Assembly: GCA_023898685.1 (NCBI GenBank)
Contig: CP060234.1
Span: 2,914,001-2,978,000, forward strand
Source of the DNA: Phycisphaeraceae bacterium
GTDB lineage: Bacteria; Planctomycetota; Phycisphaerae; Phycisphaerales; UBA1924
Length of the DNA: 64,000 bases
Direction: 5' to 3'
Shown here: in pieces, positions 44,325-51,601 of the stretch
Numbering within the stretch: position 1 is the stretch's first letter
How the letters are laid out: each line of letters opens with the position of its first letter
Position numbers and translations under genes: made by a program
The notes under the pieces: model-generated
Seen by the model: the letters and a program-made list of their open reading frames with translations, nothing else
What the model was told of the DNA's origin: nothing
The model's database searches: none

Positions 44325-44332
44325 ACCGTCCC

Positions 44333-44514
44333 TTCCTTGCAGATGCGGGCTCGAGGCCCCGGCGACTGTTCGGGCTCGGACATGACCGGGCCGGGACCAG
44401 GCTCACCCACGGTCTCGAAGACCAAGGGGCTGACGGTCTCGCGACCCGAACCGGTGATCGCCTCCGCTCGCGACGCTCGCTTCGACGATCACCGGATGAA
44501 CGATACTTCTACAA
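44333..44514 (-). ncRNA. Candidate bridge RNA of the IS110 element
   Basis: The 5' leader between the left end and the transposase folds into hairpins, including CCGGTGATCG...CGATCACCGG. In the next loop, AGCCCCT (44431-44425) equals the left target plus core, and GGGTGAG (44408-44402) is complementary to core plus right target. In the last loop, ACAGTCGC (44369-44362) equals the element's right end (43371-43364), and TGCAAGG (44341-44335) can pair with CTTGTA at the left end with a G-T pair. This order, target loop then donor loop with left and right guides, matches the described IS621 bridge RNA. The 5' end is inferred from the junction promoter. Confidence 0.72.
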
Positions 44515-44624
44515 CATGGGGAACATACAAGGGGCTCCCCCTCCTCCAAGCCTCGTTTCTCGCCAACACCCGGAACGCCGCGCGCGCCCGCTCTCCACTC
44601 CGGTGTGCCACGGCCGTATCGGCC

Positions 44625-46484
44625 GTGCTCCCCTTTCTTCAAGTCTCCTTCCTCGCCACCGCCCCGCTTTCCGCCAACGCCGCCGAACACCTCGACCGCG
44701 GCTTCATCGCCGTCCCCCACGACGGCACCGTCTACCTCGCCTGGCGTCTCCTCGCCGCCGACCCCGACACCATCGCCTTCGATGTCGACCGCGTCGCCAA
44801 GGGCGAGACCACCAGGCTCAACGAGAAGCCGATCGCCGACTCCACCAACCTCGTCGACACCGCCCCGATCGACGGCGCCGCGTACAGCCTCACGATCCAC
44901 GTCGCGCCGAAGTCCACAGCCACCGCCCCCCTCGACTTCTCCAAGAGCTTCCTCTCCATCCCCCTCCGCACCCCGCCGGGCTACCACCCCAACGACGCCA
45001 GCGTCGGCGACCTCGATGGCGACGGCCGCTACGAGGTCATCCTCAAGCAGGAAGCCCGCACCAAGGACAACTCGCAACGGGGCGCCACCGACCCGACCCT
45101 CCTCCAGGCCTACACCCTCGACGGCACGTTCCTCTGGCAGATCGATCTGGGCCCCAACATCCGCTCCGGCGCCCACTACACGCCGTTCCAGGTCTTCGAC
45201 TACGACGGCGACGGCAAGGCCGAGCTCATCTGCAAGACCGCCGACGGCACGACCGACGCCGCGGGCCACGTCATCGGCGACCCCGACGCCCGCCACGCCA
45301 ACGACCAGGGCTATGTCCTCCGCGGCCCCGAGTACCTCACCGTGTTCAACGGCCTGACGGGCGTCGCGATCGACACCGTCCAGTACCTCCCGCAGCGCGA
45401 CCCCGAGAACCACGACGACAACCCCTCCCCCGACCGCATGAAGCGCTTCTGGGGCGACGCCTACGGCAATCGTCTCGACCGCTTCCTCGCCGGCACGGCC
45501 TACCTCGACGGCCAGCATCCCTCAGCCATCTTCAGCCGGGGCTACTACACCCGCACCTACATCGCCGCCTGGGACTTCGACGGGAGCCGCCTCATCCCCC
45601 GCTGGCTCTTCGACAGCGAAGACCCCGCCTGCGTCGGAGACCACCCCCGCGCCACCGACGGGCGAGAGTACAAGCACCCCTACTCGGGCCAGGGCTTCCA
45701 CGCCCTCTCCATTGCCGACGTCGACCACGACGGGCGCGACGAGATCGTCTTCGGCGCCATGACCGTCGACGACACCGGCAAGGGGCTCTACACCACCGGC
45801 TGGGGGCACGGCGACGCGCTCCACGTCGGCGAGTTTGACCCCGACAACCCGGGCCTCGAGATCTACGGCATCCAGGAACGCTTCGACGCCGCCGGCGCCC
45901 ACATGCAAGACGCCGCGACGGGTCGCATTCTGTGGACCCATCCCAGCGTCAAGGCCGCGACGTCCGGGGGCGACAAGGGCGAGGGCCCCGCCCGCGGAGT
46001 GTGCTTCGACGTCGACCCCCGCTACCCGGGTTCGGAGAGCTGGGCCGCCGGTGCCGGCATGAGCGGGATGTGGGACGCGAAGGGCAAGCTGATCTCCGAG
46101 ACCAAGCCCGGGTCGTACAACTTCTGCATCTACTGGGACGCCGACCCTCTGCAGGAGATCCTCGACCGCAACCACATCGATAAGTGGAATTGGGAGACGG
46201 GCCGGCTCGACCGCCTGTTCACCGCGAAGGGCTGCCACTGGAACAACGGCACGAAGGCCACGCCGACGCTCAGCGCCGACATCCTGGGTGACTGGCGCGA
46301 GGAGGTGCTCTTCGCCACCGACGACGGCTCAGAGCTCCGACTCTTCACGACGACGATCCCCTCCGACCGCCGCATTACGACGCTCATGCAGGACCGCCAG
46401 TACCGCGAGGCGATCGCCTGGCAGAACACCGCCTACAACCAGCCGCCCCACCCCAGCTTCGCGATCACCGAAGACGCGCCCTGA
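44625..46484 (+). CDS. Rhamnogalacturonan lyase, polysaccharide lyase family 11
   Basis: 619 residues from GTG 44625, which gives a minimal signal sequence (LPFLQVSFLATAPLSANA). PL11 enzymes (YesW/YesX, ~620 residues) cleave the rhamnogalacturonan I backbone by beta-elimination, using Ca2+. The family's propeller motifs are clear: VGDLDGDGRYEVILKQ, DYDGDGKAELICKTADGT, ADVDHDGRDEIVFGAM and ADILGDWREEVLFAT. The IS110 element lies directly upstream, and the open frame continues to an ATG at 44496 inside it, so the native start and promoter may have been displaced. Start confidence is low. Confidence 0.88.
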   Translation: MLPFLQVSFLATAPLSANAAEHLDRGFIAVPHDGTVYLAWRLLAADPDTIAFDVDRVAKGETTRLNEKPIADSTNLVDTAPIDGAAYSLTIHVAPKSTATAPLDFSKSFLSIPLRTPPGYHPNDASVGDLDGDGRYEVILKQEARTKDNSQRGATDPTLLQAYTLDGTFLWQIDLGPNIRSGAHYTPFQVFDYDGDGKAELICKTADGTTDAAGHVIGDPDARHANDQGYVLRGPEYLTVFNGLTGVAIDTVQYLPQRDPENHDDNPSPDRMKRFWGDAYGNRLDRFLAGTAYLDGQHPSAIFSRGYYTRTYIAAWDFDGSRLIPRWLFDSEDPACVGDHPRATDGREYKHPYSGQGFHALSIADVDHDGRDEIVFGAMTVDDTGKGLYTTGWGHGDALHVGEFDPDNPGLEIYGIQERFDAAGAHMQDAATGRILWTHPSVKAATSGGDKGEGPARGVCFDVDPRYPGSESWAAGAGMSGMWDAKGKLISETKPGSYNFCIYWDADPLQEILDRNHIDKWNWETGRLDRLFTAKGCHWNNGTKATPTLSADILGDWREEVLFATDDGSELRLFTTTIPSDRRITTLMQDRQYREAIAWQNTAYNQPPHPSFAITEDAP

Positions 46485-46503
46485 CCCGCGAATACCGTCT
46501 CAT

Positions 46504-46610
46504 CTCCTCCCCCGTCGCCGACGGGGGAGGTGGCCGAGCGCAGCGAGGTCGGAGGGGGCTTCTCCCCCCTCGCCCCGCGCAGCGGGGAGAGGGCCGGGGT
46601 GAGGGGCTCC
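46504..46610. repeat. REP-like double hairpin after the PL11 gene
   Basis: CTCCCCCGTC/GACGGGGGAG at 46507-46529 is followed by GGTGGCCGAGCGCAGCGAGGTCGGAGGGGG and then CCCTCGCCCCGC/GCGGGGAGAGGG (46566-46592) with CCGGGGTGAGGGGCTCC. It is the intact copy of the unit into which the IS110 element inserted at 43364. The convergent position suggests it also acts as a transcription barrier. Confidence 0.7.
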
Positions 46611-46682
46611 TTCCTCTCCAACGCTCCTTGTTCATCCAACCTGCGGCCACCAACAACCCCAAGCCGCTCGCCATTCCCGGTC

Positions 46683-47381
46683 TCAACGCGAAACCGCCGG
46701 CGATTCGTCCAGCAGCCCCGGGTCCATCGCCCCGCACAGTTCCGCGTCGCCCCGGAACAGGTCGAGCACGCGCCCCCCGTGCCGATAGCGGAACAGGCAC
46801 CGCCGCAGCTCCTTGTTCGCCGCCCGGTCCATCACCTCGCTGATGTACTCCGTCTTTTCGCGCACCACCGACGGCGTCACCCTCGCCCACGCCTCGCGCA
46901 GCCGCCCCTCGTCGAACACCTCCCCCGCCTCGCCCAGCAGCTCCACCACGGGCCGTATCGCCCCGATCGGCCGATCGAGCATCCACTCGTACGCGATCAC
47001 CGCGTCGGGCCTCGCCCCCAGCCCCTCGCCCAGCAGCCACCGCCTCAGGTGCTTCCGGTAGTGCTCCGCGACCCGCACCACCTCGCCAACCCCCGCGTCG
47101 ACCGCACGCTCTCCGAGGTGGTACGTCAGCTCGCTGAACACCACGTCCACCGGCCCGCGATACAGATACACCACCGGCCCGTCCGGCCTCAACTTGAGCT
47201 CCTTGTCGTGGTCGTGCCACAGCAGCATCCGGTCGTCGGCGTGCTCGAAGAAATGCCGCGTCAGCATGGGGCGATCGAAATACAGCTCGAGCGCCATCCG
47301 CAGCCAGTGGCTCCCCGTCCTCGGGAAGCTCATCAGCAGCGGTAGGCCCGCCCGGATCGTCTGGTTCTCGGGAACGTACAC
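46683..47381 (-). CDS. Sulfotransferase-like protein
   Basis: 232 residues from GTG 47381, with GGAGGG. The PAPS 5'-phosphosulfate loop is LLMSFPRTGSHWLRMAL at about residues 15-31 and the 3'-phosphate motif is VVYLYRGPVDVVFSELTY near residue 72. Such enzymes transfer sulfate to carbohydrates, lipids or peptides. Planctomycetes have many sulfotransferases and sulfatases linked to sulfated polysaccharides; the acceptor here is unknown. No transmembrane helix. It converges on the PL11 gene and is divergent from scoA. Confidence 0.85.
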   Translation of the reverse strand: MYVPENQTIRAGLPLLMSFPRTGSHWLRMALELYFDRPMLTRHFFEHADDRMLLWHDHDKELKLRPDGPVVYLYRGPVDVVFSELTYHLGERAVDAGVGEVVRVAEHYRKHLRRWLLGEGLGARPDAVIAYEWMLDRPIGAIRPVVELLGEAGEVFDEGRLREAWARVTPSVVREKTEYISEVMDRAANKELRRCLFRYRHGGRVLDLFRGDAELCGAMDPGLLDESPAVSR

Positions 47382-47525
47382 GCGCCCTCCAATCCGCGTC
47401 CCGCGATCCGGGGCGGCGGGCAGGAAGCCCGCCCGGCGGGTGGTCAGATCCTACACCGTTGTGCCGCGACGCCTCCACCATACCCCTGCGTCGCCCCACC
47501 CGCCCCCGCCGGATATCCTGCCCAC

Positions 47526-48287
47526 ATGTCCACCAAACGACACGACTCCGCCGCGTCCGCCATCGCCGACCTCGTCCACAAGGGCATCCTCTACGACGGC
47601 TGCACCGTCATGGTCGGCGGCTTCGGCCTCTGCGGCATCCCCGAGCAGCTCATCGTCGCCCTCCGCGACACGGGCGTGAAGGATCTGACCTGCATCTCCA
47701 ACAACGCGGGCGTCGACGACTGGGGCCTGGGCCTGCTGCTCCAGACCAGGCAGATCAAGAAGATGGTCTCCAGCTACGTCGGCGAGAACGCCACCTTCGA
47801 GAAGCAGTTCCTCGACGGCGAACTCGAGGTCGAGTTCAACCCCCAGGGCACCCTCGCCGAGCGCATCCGCGCCGGCGGCGCGGGCGTCCCCGCCTTCTTC
47901 ACCGCCACCGGCGCTGGCACACAGATCGCCCAGGGCAAGGAGACGCGCAAGATGCACCACCCCGCCGCCAAGGCCCGCGTCAACCACGACACCTTCCCCG
48001 AGCGCGAGTTCGTCCTCGAGACGGGCCTCTACGCCGACCTCGCCCTCGTCAAGGCCCACAAGGCCGACCCCTTCGGCAACCTCGTCTACCGCAAGACCGC
48101 CCGCAACTTCAACCCGATGATGGCCACCGCCGCGGCTTTCGTGATCGCCGAGGTCGACGAACTGGTGGGCCTGGGCGACCTCGACCCCGACCAGATCCAC
48201 ACGCCCGGCAACTTCATCGACCGCTTCATCCAGACCGACAGCGAGAAGCGGATCGAGCAGAGGACGGTGCGGAGCACCGAGGCATGA
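47526..48287 (+). CDS. scoA: 3-oxoacid CoA-transferase subunit A
   Basis: 253 residues, slightly longer than usual. Family I CoA-transferase alpha-subunit features are seen: VMVGGFGLCGIPEQLIVALR at the N-terminus, ISNNAGVDDWGLGLLL, ELEVEFNPQGTLAERIRAGG and AFFTATGAGTQIAQGKE. With subunit B it would move CoA from succinyl-CoA to acetoacetate for ketone-body or butanoate use. Normally scoB follows directly, but here only a 17-codon frame and GC-rich repeats follow, so subunit B must be encoded elsewhere or has been lost. The catalytic Glu lies in subunit B. Confidence 0.92.
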   Translation: MSTKRHDSAASAIADLVHKGILYDGCTVMVGGFGLCGIPEQLIVALRDTGVKDLTCISNNAGVDDWGLGLLLQTRQIKKMVSSYVGENATFEKQFLDGELEVEFNPQGTLAERIRAGGAGVPAFFTATGAGTQIAQGKETRKMHHPAAKARVNHDTFPEREFVLETGLYADLALVKAHKADPFGNLVYRKTARNFNPMMATAAAFVIAEVDELVGLGDLDPDQIHTPGNFIDRFIQTDSEKRIEQRTVRSTEA

Positions 48288-48446
48288 ACGCCGAAAGGCG
48301 AAAGAAGCCGGATGCTACGGCTTGTCCGCCGGTGTGACGCTCACCGATCTCAGATGGAGGGACTCCGCCCCGCCCCCGCGACTCCGCCACAGGGGGCGCG
48401 GGCGGACAGACCGGCGTTGCCGGCTCCCCCGCATCCGAAGGCAATC

Positions 48447-48920
48447 TCACCCCACCGCCTCCCCATCCACCCCCCTTGTCATGAACACACTGTTCGCGTC
48501 CTCCCGGTACCCCCCGAACGGCCCGCACCGCTCGAACCCGAACCGCGCGTACAGCGACCTCGCCGGCACGAACGCCTCCTGCGCCCCTGTCTCCAGGCTC
48601 AGCCGCTCGTAGCCCCGCGCCCGCGCGACCGCGAGAACGTGCTCCAGCATCGCCGCGCCCGCGCCCCGACGCCGGTGCGACGCGACCGTCCGCATCGACT
48701 TGATCTCCCCGTGCCGCGCGTCGAGTTCCTTGAGCGCCCCGCACCCCACCAGCGTCTGCCCATCCCACACGGTCCAGAAGCTCACCCCCGCCTCGGACAG
48801 CGCCGCCGCCGGCATCGCGTGGCAGCTCTCGCGCGGTGCGTGCCGCGTCACGTCCGCCACGTGCTCGGCGAGCAACGCCGCGGCGTGGGGCGACATCGGG
48901 TTGTCGGCTCGGATCTCCAT
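48447..48920 (-). CDS. GNAT family N-acetyltransferase
   Basis: 157 residues from ATG 48920. The acetyl-CoA binding motif A is MRTVASHRRRGAGAAMLEHV (about residues 76-95), preceded by the beta4 strand ARHGEIKSM and followed by RGYERLSLETGAQEAF and SLYARFGFERCGPF. The arrangement resembles the YafP/ElaA-type small GNAT proteins. It acetylates an unknown amine substrate in the cytoplasm. It lies downstream of the YkgJ-type gene on the same strand, 43 bp apart. Confidence 0.88.
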   Translation of the reverse strand: MEIRADNPMSPHAAALLAEHVADVTRHAPRESCHAMPAAALSEAGVSFWTVWDGQTLVGCGALKELDARHGEIKSMRTVASHRRRGAGAAMLEHVLAVARARGYERLSLETGAQEAFVPARSLYARFGFERCGPFGGYREDANSVFMTRGVDGEAVG

Positions 48921-48963
48921 GCCGCCAGCGTAACGGGGGACGGCGACGAGACGCGTTGACTCG

Positions 48964-49518
48964 CTACGAAGACACCCGCTCGCCGGTCTTCGCCAGCGGC
49001 CTTCCCTCGATCAGCATCGACGCCCCGATGAAGCGATTCTCCGCGGCCCGCCTCACCATGATCCTGCCGGGCTTGCGCCCGTTGAACAGCCGCAGCAGTT
49101 GCTGCACGGGCTTGCGTTCGAACGCCCCCGGGGTGGTCTCGACCACCCCGAGCCCCGGACGCCGGTCGTTGAGCGGGATCAGGTAGAACAGCACGCCGAG
49201 CTTGTCGGGCCGGTCGTTCTCCCCGGCCAGCCCCTGCTTCCACGCGCACTCGAACGCTCGGCACACATCGGGGCGGTCGGTGTAGATCGTGCAGCCCAGA
49301 TCCGAACCGGTCCGGTCGGCGTGCGGGCAGAGCACGTTCCGCGGCTTGTCCACGTCGGGGACGTCGAACACGGTGCAGCACGCCCGGCAGGTCCCGCAGT
49401 CGCGGCCTTGGGCCCGTTGCGCCGTTGGAGATTCCCGGGAGTCCCGGGCGAGGACCCTGATCTCGACGTGTGGTGTGGCGGGGCTGGTCGTGGTCGGCGT
49501 TCTCTCGTCGTCCCTCAT
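48964..49518 (-). CDS. YkgJ-type cysteine-cluster protein
   Basis: 184 residues. After a Thr/Pro-rich N-terminus, the metal-chelating core shows RDCGTCRACCTVFDVPDVDK, then LCPHAD, GCTIYTDRPDVCRAFECAW: a CxxCxxCC motif and four more Cys, as in the UPF0153/YkgJ zinc/iron cluster family. The family's function is unsettled; some members are linked to flagellar or metal metabolism. The C-terminal RLFNGRKPGRIMVRRA is not diagnostic. Same strand as the GNAT gene. Confidence 0.85.
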   Translation of the reverse strand: MRDDERTPTTTSPATPHVEIRVLARDSRESPTAQRAQGRDCGTCRACCTVFDVPDVDKPRNVLCPHADRTGSDLGCTIYTDRPDVCRAFECAWKQGLAGENDRPDKLGVLFYLIPLNDRRPGLGVVETTPGAFERKPVQQLLRLFNGRKPGRIMVRRAAENRFIGASMLIEGRPLAKTGERVSS

Positions 49519-49649
49519 GCCGACCGTTATCGAGTCGCCGCCGGGCCGTCTGGATCGGACGCGCCGCTTCTGACGAATCTGCCGCCGCTCTGGCGCGGCT
49601 GGTCATCGCCACCCCGCGCACAAGGGGAAGGGCGTCAGCACCGTGATAA

Positions 49650-50183
49650 TCAGATCACGTCGATCTCGCCGCCGCGATCGGCCGCGCTGAGCCCCGCCGC
49701 AACGAGGAACGTCGCCAGCCGCCACGCGTCGAATTCGTCGAAACACGCCGCGTCGAAGCTGTCCGCGTCGAGCACGCCCCAGCACGAGCCGTCGGCGTGG
49801 AAGCAGGGGATCACTAGCTCGGATCGATCTCGCGGGTCGCAGGCGACGTAGCCGTCGCCCAGGTGCGCCACGTCGGCGATCACCAGCGTCCGCCGCTCGC
49901 GCCAGGCCCGGCCGCAGGCGCCGTTCAGGCCGATGGGGCTGCACGCCGGCTTGTCACGGTGGGGGCCCAGCACCATCGCCCGCCCCGGGTCGGCCCCGTG
50001 AGCGTTGTTCTCGCCCGCGATCTCGTAGAACCCGATCCACGACACCCCGACGGGGTGCAGCGCCTCCCAGAGCGCCTCCGAGGCGGCCCGCATCCGGGCC
50101 TCCCTCGCGCCGCTGAATTCATGCGCACGAGCGTCCAACCCGTCGAAGACGCGGGCCGGGTCGTGGGAGTCCGCCCAGTTCAT
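49650..50183 (-). CDS. GAF-domain protein like free methionine-R-sulfoxide reductase
   Basis: 177 residues. The single GAF domain has the three Cys positions used by fRMsr enzymes: DKPACSPIGLNGACGRAW and GYVACDPRDRSELVIPCF, followed by WGVLDADSFDAACFDEFDAW. fRMsr reduces free methionine-(R)-sulfoxide with thioredoxin, protecting the amino acid pool. The region usually reading FPGHIACD is GDGYVACD, a moderate divergence, so activity is likely but not certain. It lies 4 bp after rpsR and is probably cotranscribed with it. Confidence 0.8.
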   Translation of the reverse strand: MNWADSHDPARVFDGLDARAHEFSGAREARMRAASEALWEALHPVGVSWIGFYEIAGENNAHGADPGRAMVLGPHRDKPACSPIGLNGACGRAWRERRTLVIADVAHLGDGYVACDPRDRSELVIPCFHADGSCWGVLDADSFDAACFDEFDAWRLATFLVAAGLSAADRGGEIDVI

Positions 50184-50187
50184 GGTC

Positions 50188-50430
50188 TCAGAGCGTCGCC
50201 GACGTGTAGGGCAGCAAGCCCATGAAGCGGGCCCGCTTGATCGCCTGGGCGATCAGCCGCTGCTCGCGGGCGTTGGTGCCCAGGCGCTTGCGGCCGTAGA
50301 TCTTGCCGTTGGGCGTCATCATCCGGCGGAGTTCGTCGGCGTCTTTCCAGTCGACGTACATCAGGCCGTTCTCGCCGGTCTTGGTGATTGCGCTCTTGGG
50401 GGGGGTGTTGAAGCGTCCGAATCGGCTCAT
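50188..50430 (-). CDS. rpsR: 30S ribosomal protein S18
   Basis: 80 residues. YVDWKDADELRRMMTPNGKI, YGRKRLGTNAREQRLIAQAI and KRARFMGLLPYTSATL match the conserved S18 core, with the usual basic C-terminal half. S18 binds S6 on the small-subunit platform. The common rpsF-ssb-rpsR-rplI cluster is not present; instead an fRMsr-like gene follows. No CxxC zinc motif is seen. A CCCGGG hairpin in the leader (about 50456-50474) may affect expression. Confidence 0.97.
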   Translation of the reverse strand: MSRFGRFNTPPKSAITKTGENGLMYVDWKDADELRRMMTPNGKIYGRKRLGTNAREQRLIAQAIKRARFMGLLPYTSATL

Positions 50431-50509
50431 GTGAGTCTCCGTCGCGGTCTGTTCGGCCCGGGTTCGCCCCGGGCGACGGGGGCCGGCGCCGTGCGCCGAG
50501 TCAGCAGTT

Positions 50510-51034
50510 TTAGGCGGGCGTCGGCTCCGGTTCCACCGCGGCCTTCCTGCACCCGCCGCGGCCGCAGAGGGCGTCGAGGGCCAGGCCGCCGCCGCCGCGC
50601 CAGGCGACGAGGACCGAGGCCACGAGCAGGACGGCGTTCCGGGCGACGTGGCACCAGCCCACGGCCCCCTTGCAGATGAAGTCGTGCGAGCCGAAGCACG
50701 AGCAACTGGTGTCGATGTGCCGGGAGATCACCATCAGCAGCGAGGTGCTGAAGGCGAGGAGGAGCAGCGAGAGCAGCAGGGCGGCCGAACGGGTCCAGAA
50801 GCCCAGCAGGAGGGCCGCGGCCGCGAGCAGCTCGGCCCACGGGATCGCGAACGCAAGCAGGATGAGGAGGTAGTCGTGCCGGTCAGCGTCAAAGACGCCG
50901 AACGCCTTCATGGTGAACAGGAAGGCCTGGGGGTCGGCGAGCTTGAGCACCGCGGCCGTGCCGAAGAGCGCGGCGAGCGCGACGCGGATGGGCAGCAGAA
51001 GGAGGATCGATTCGACCCATCGCCAGGCGCTCAC
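50510..51034 (-). CDS. MauE/DoxX-like membrane protein with cysteine motif
   Basis: 174 residues from the GTG at 51034 that overlaps the rhodanese stop (GTGA). Four membrane helices (LPIRVALAALFGTAAVLKLA, LLILLAFAIPWAELLAAAAL, SLLLLAFSTSLLMVI, NAVLLVASVLVAW) with SCSCFGS and ICKGAVGWCH loops fit the MauE/DoxX family, whose members handle disulfide or thiol electron transfer in the envelope. It is the last gene of the DUF1573-rhodanese unit, so a role in periplasmic sulfur or redox chemistry is likely. Confidence 0.85.
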   Translation of the reverse strand: MSAWRWVESILLLLPIRVALAALFGTAAVLKLADPQAFLFTMKAFGVFDADRHDYLLILLAFAIPWAELLAAAALLLGFWTRSAALLLSLLLLAFSTSLLMVISRHIDTSCSCFGSHDFICKGAVGWCHVARNAVLLVASVLVAWRGGGGLALDALCGRGGCRKAAVEPEPTPA

Positions 51035-51594
51035 GGGGCATCCTCCGAGGTCTCAGTGGGCAGGCCCGCGGCGGCCCAGTCGTCGTAGCCGTCGGCCATG
51101 ATGGCGATATTTTTGTAGCCGGCGGCATCGAGGAGCACGGCGGTGTCCTCGCTCGCCTCGCAGTCGCCCCCGGTGCAATAGACGACGATCAGGCCGCCGT
51201 CGCCGGGCGAGGCGTAGATGGCCAACTCGTCGAGGCCGTCACCGCCGCTCACGCGGGTGTGCGGCATCGAGAGCGCGCCGACGATGTGCCCGTGGTCATA
51301 CTCGTCCTTGTTGCGGGCGTCGAGGAAGACGACGGGCTCGCCGGCCTCGAACTTCTGGTGGAGTTGTTCGGCGAGCTTGAGGTCGATCTTTCCGACGCTC
51401 TCGCTCGGGGCCGTGTCGCCCGTCGTCTCGCCCACGTCCGGGCGGGTGGGCTCGGTGTTTGTTTCCGGCGCGGGGTCTTCGCCCGGGAGAATGGGCGCCG
51501 TTTTCTCGCGCGCGATGTGGACCGGGACCACCAGGGAATGAACGCCCCCCGCGATGGCCGCGACGCCGATGATCGCCAAGGTGCGGGTCAGCAC
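51031..51594 (-). CDS. Membrane-anchored rhodanese-like protein
   Basis: 187 residues from GTG 51594, just after the upstream stop; an in-frame GTG at 51618 lies within the upstream gene. One N-terminal helix (LAIIGVAAIAGGVHSLVV) anchors it, followed by a Thr/Pro/Glu linker and a rhodanese domain: VVFLDARNKDEYDHGHIVGA and the active-site loop VVYCTGGDCEAS with Cys. Rhodanese domains carry persulfide sulfur; the loop lacks the Arg of thiosulfate transferases. It is coupled to the MauE/DoxX-like gene and follows the DUF1573 gene. Confidence 0.88.
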   Translation of the reverse strand: MLTRTLAIIGVAAIAGGVHSLVVPVHIAREKTAPILPGEDPAPETNTEPTRPDVGETTGDTAPSESVGKIDLKLAEQLHQKFEAGEPVVFLDARNKDEYDHGHIVGALSMPHTRVSGGDGLDELAIYASPGDGGLIVVYCTGGDCEASEDTAVLLDAAGYKNIAIMADGYDDWAAAGLPTETSEDAP

Positions 51595-51601
51595 GGCACA
51601 A

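Larger units (their letters stand above)
43363..44531 (-). mobile_element. IS110-family insertion sequence, apparently complete
   Basis: The element has no terminal inverted repeats, as usual for IS110. It is delimited by comparison with the uninterrupted repeat at 46564-46610. In transposase orientation the target reads GGAGCCC-CT-CACCCCGG, and the element (44529 down to 43365, 1165 bp) lies between two CT cores (44531-44530 and 43364-43363). The left end carries a ~205-base leader before the transposase; the right end is only 15 bases past the stop. Joining right end, CT core and left end would place TTGACA (43383-43378) 17 bp from TATGTT (44527-44522), a promoter only in the circular form. 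Known IS110 elements behave this way. Confidence 0.82.

Noticed and set aside
43299..44495. In-frame extension of the PL11 gene through the whole IS110 element
   Set aside because: The extension is antisense to the transposase and bridge RNA and has no domain; it is an open frame by composition.
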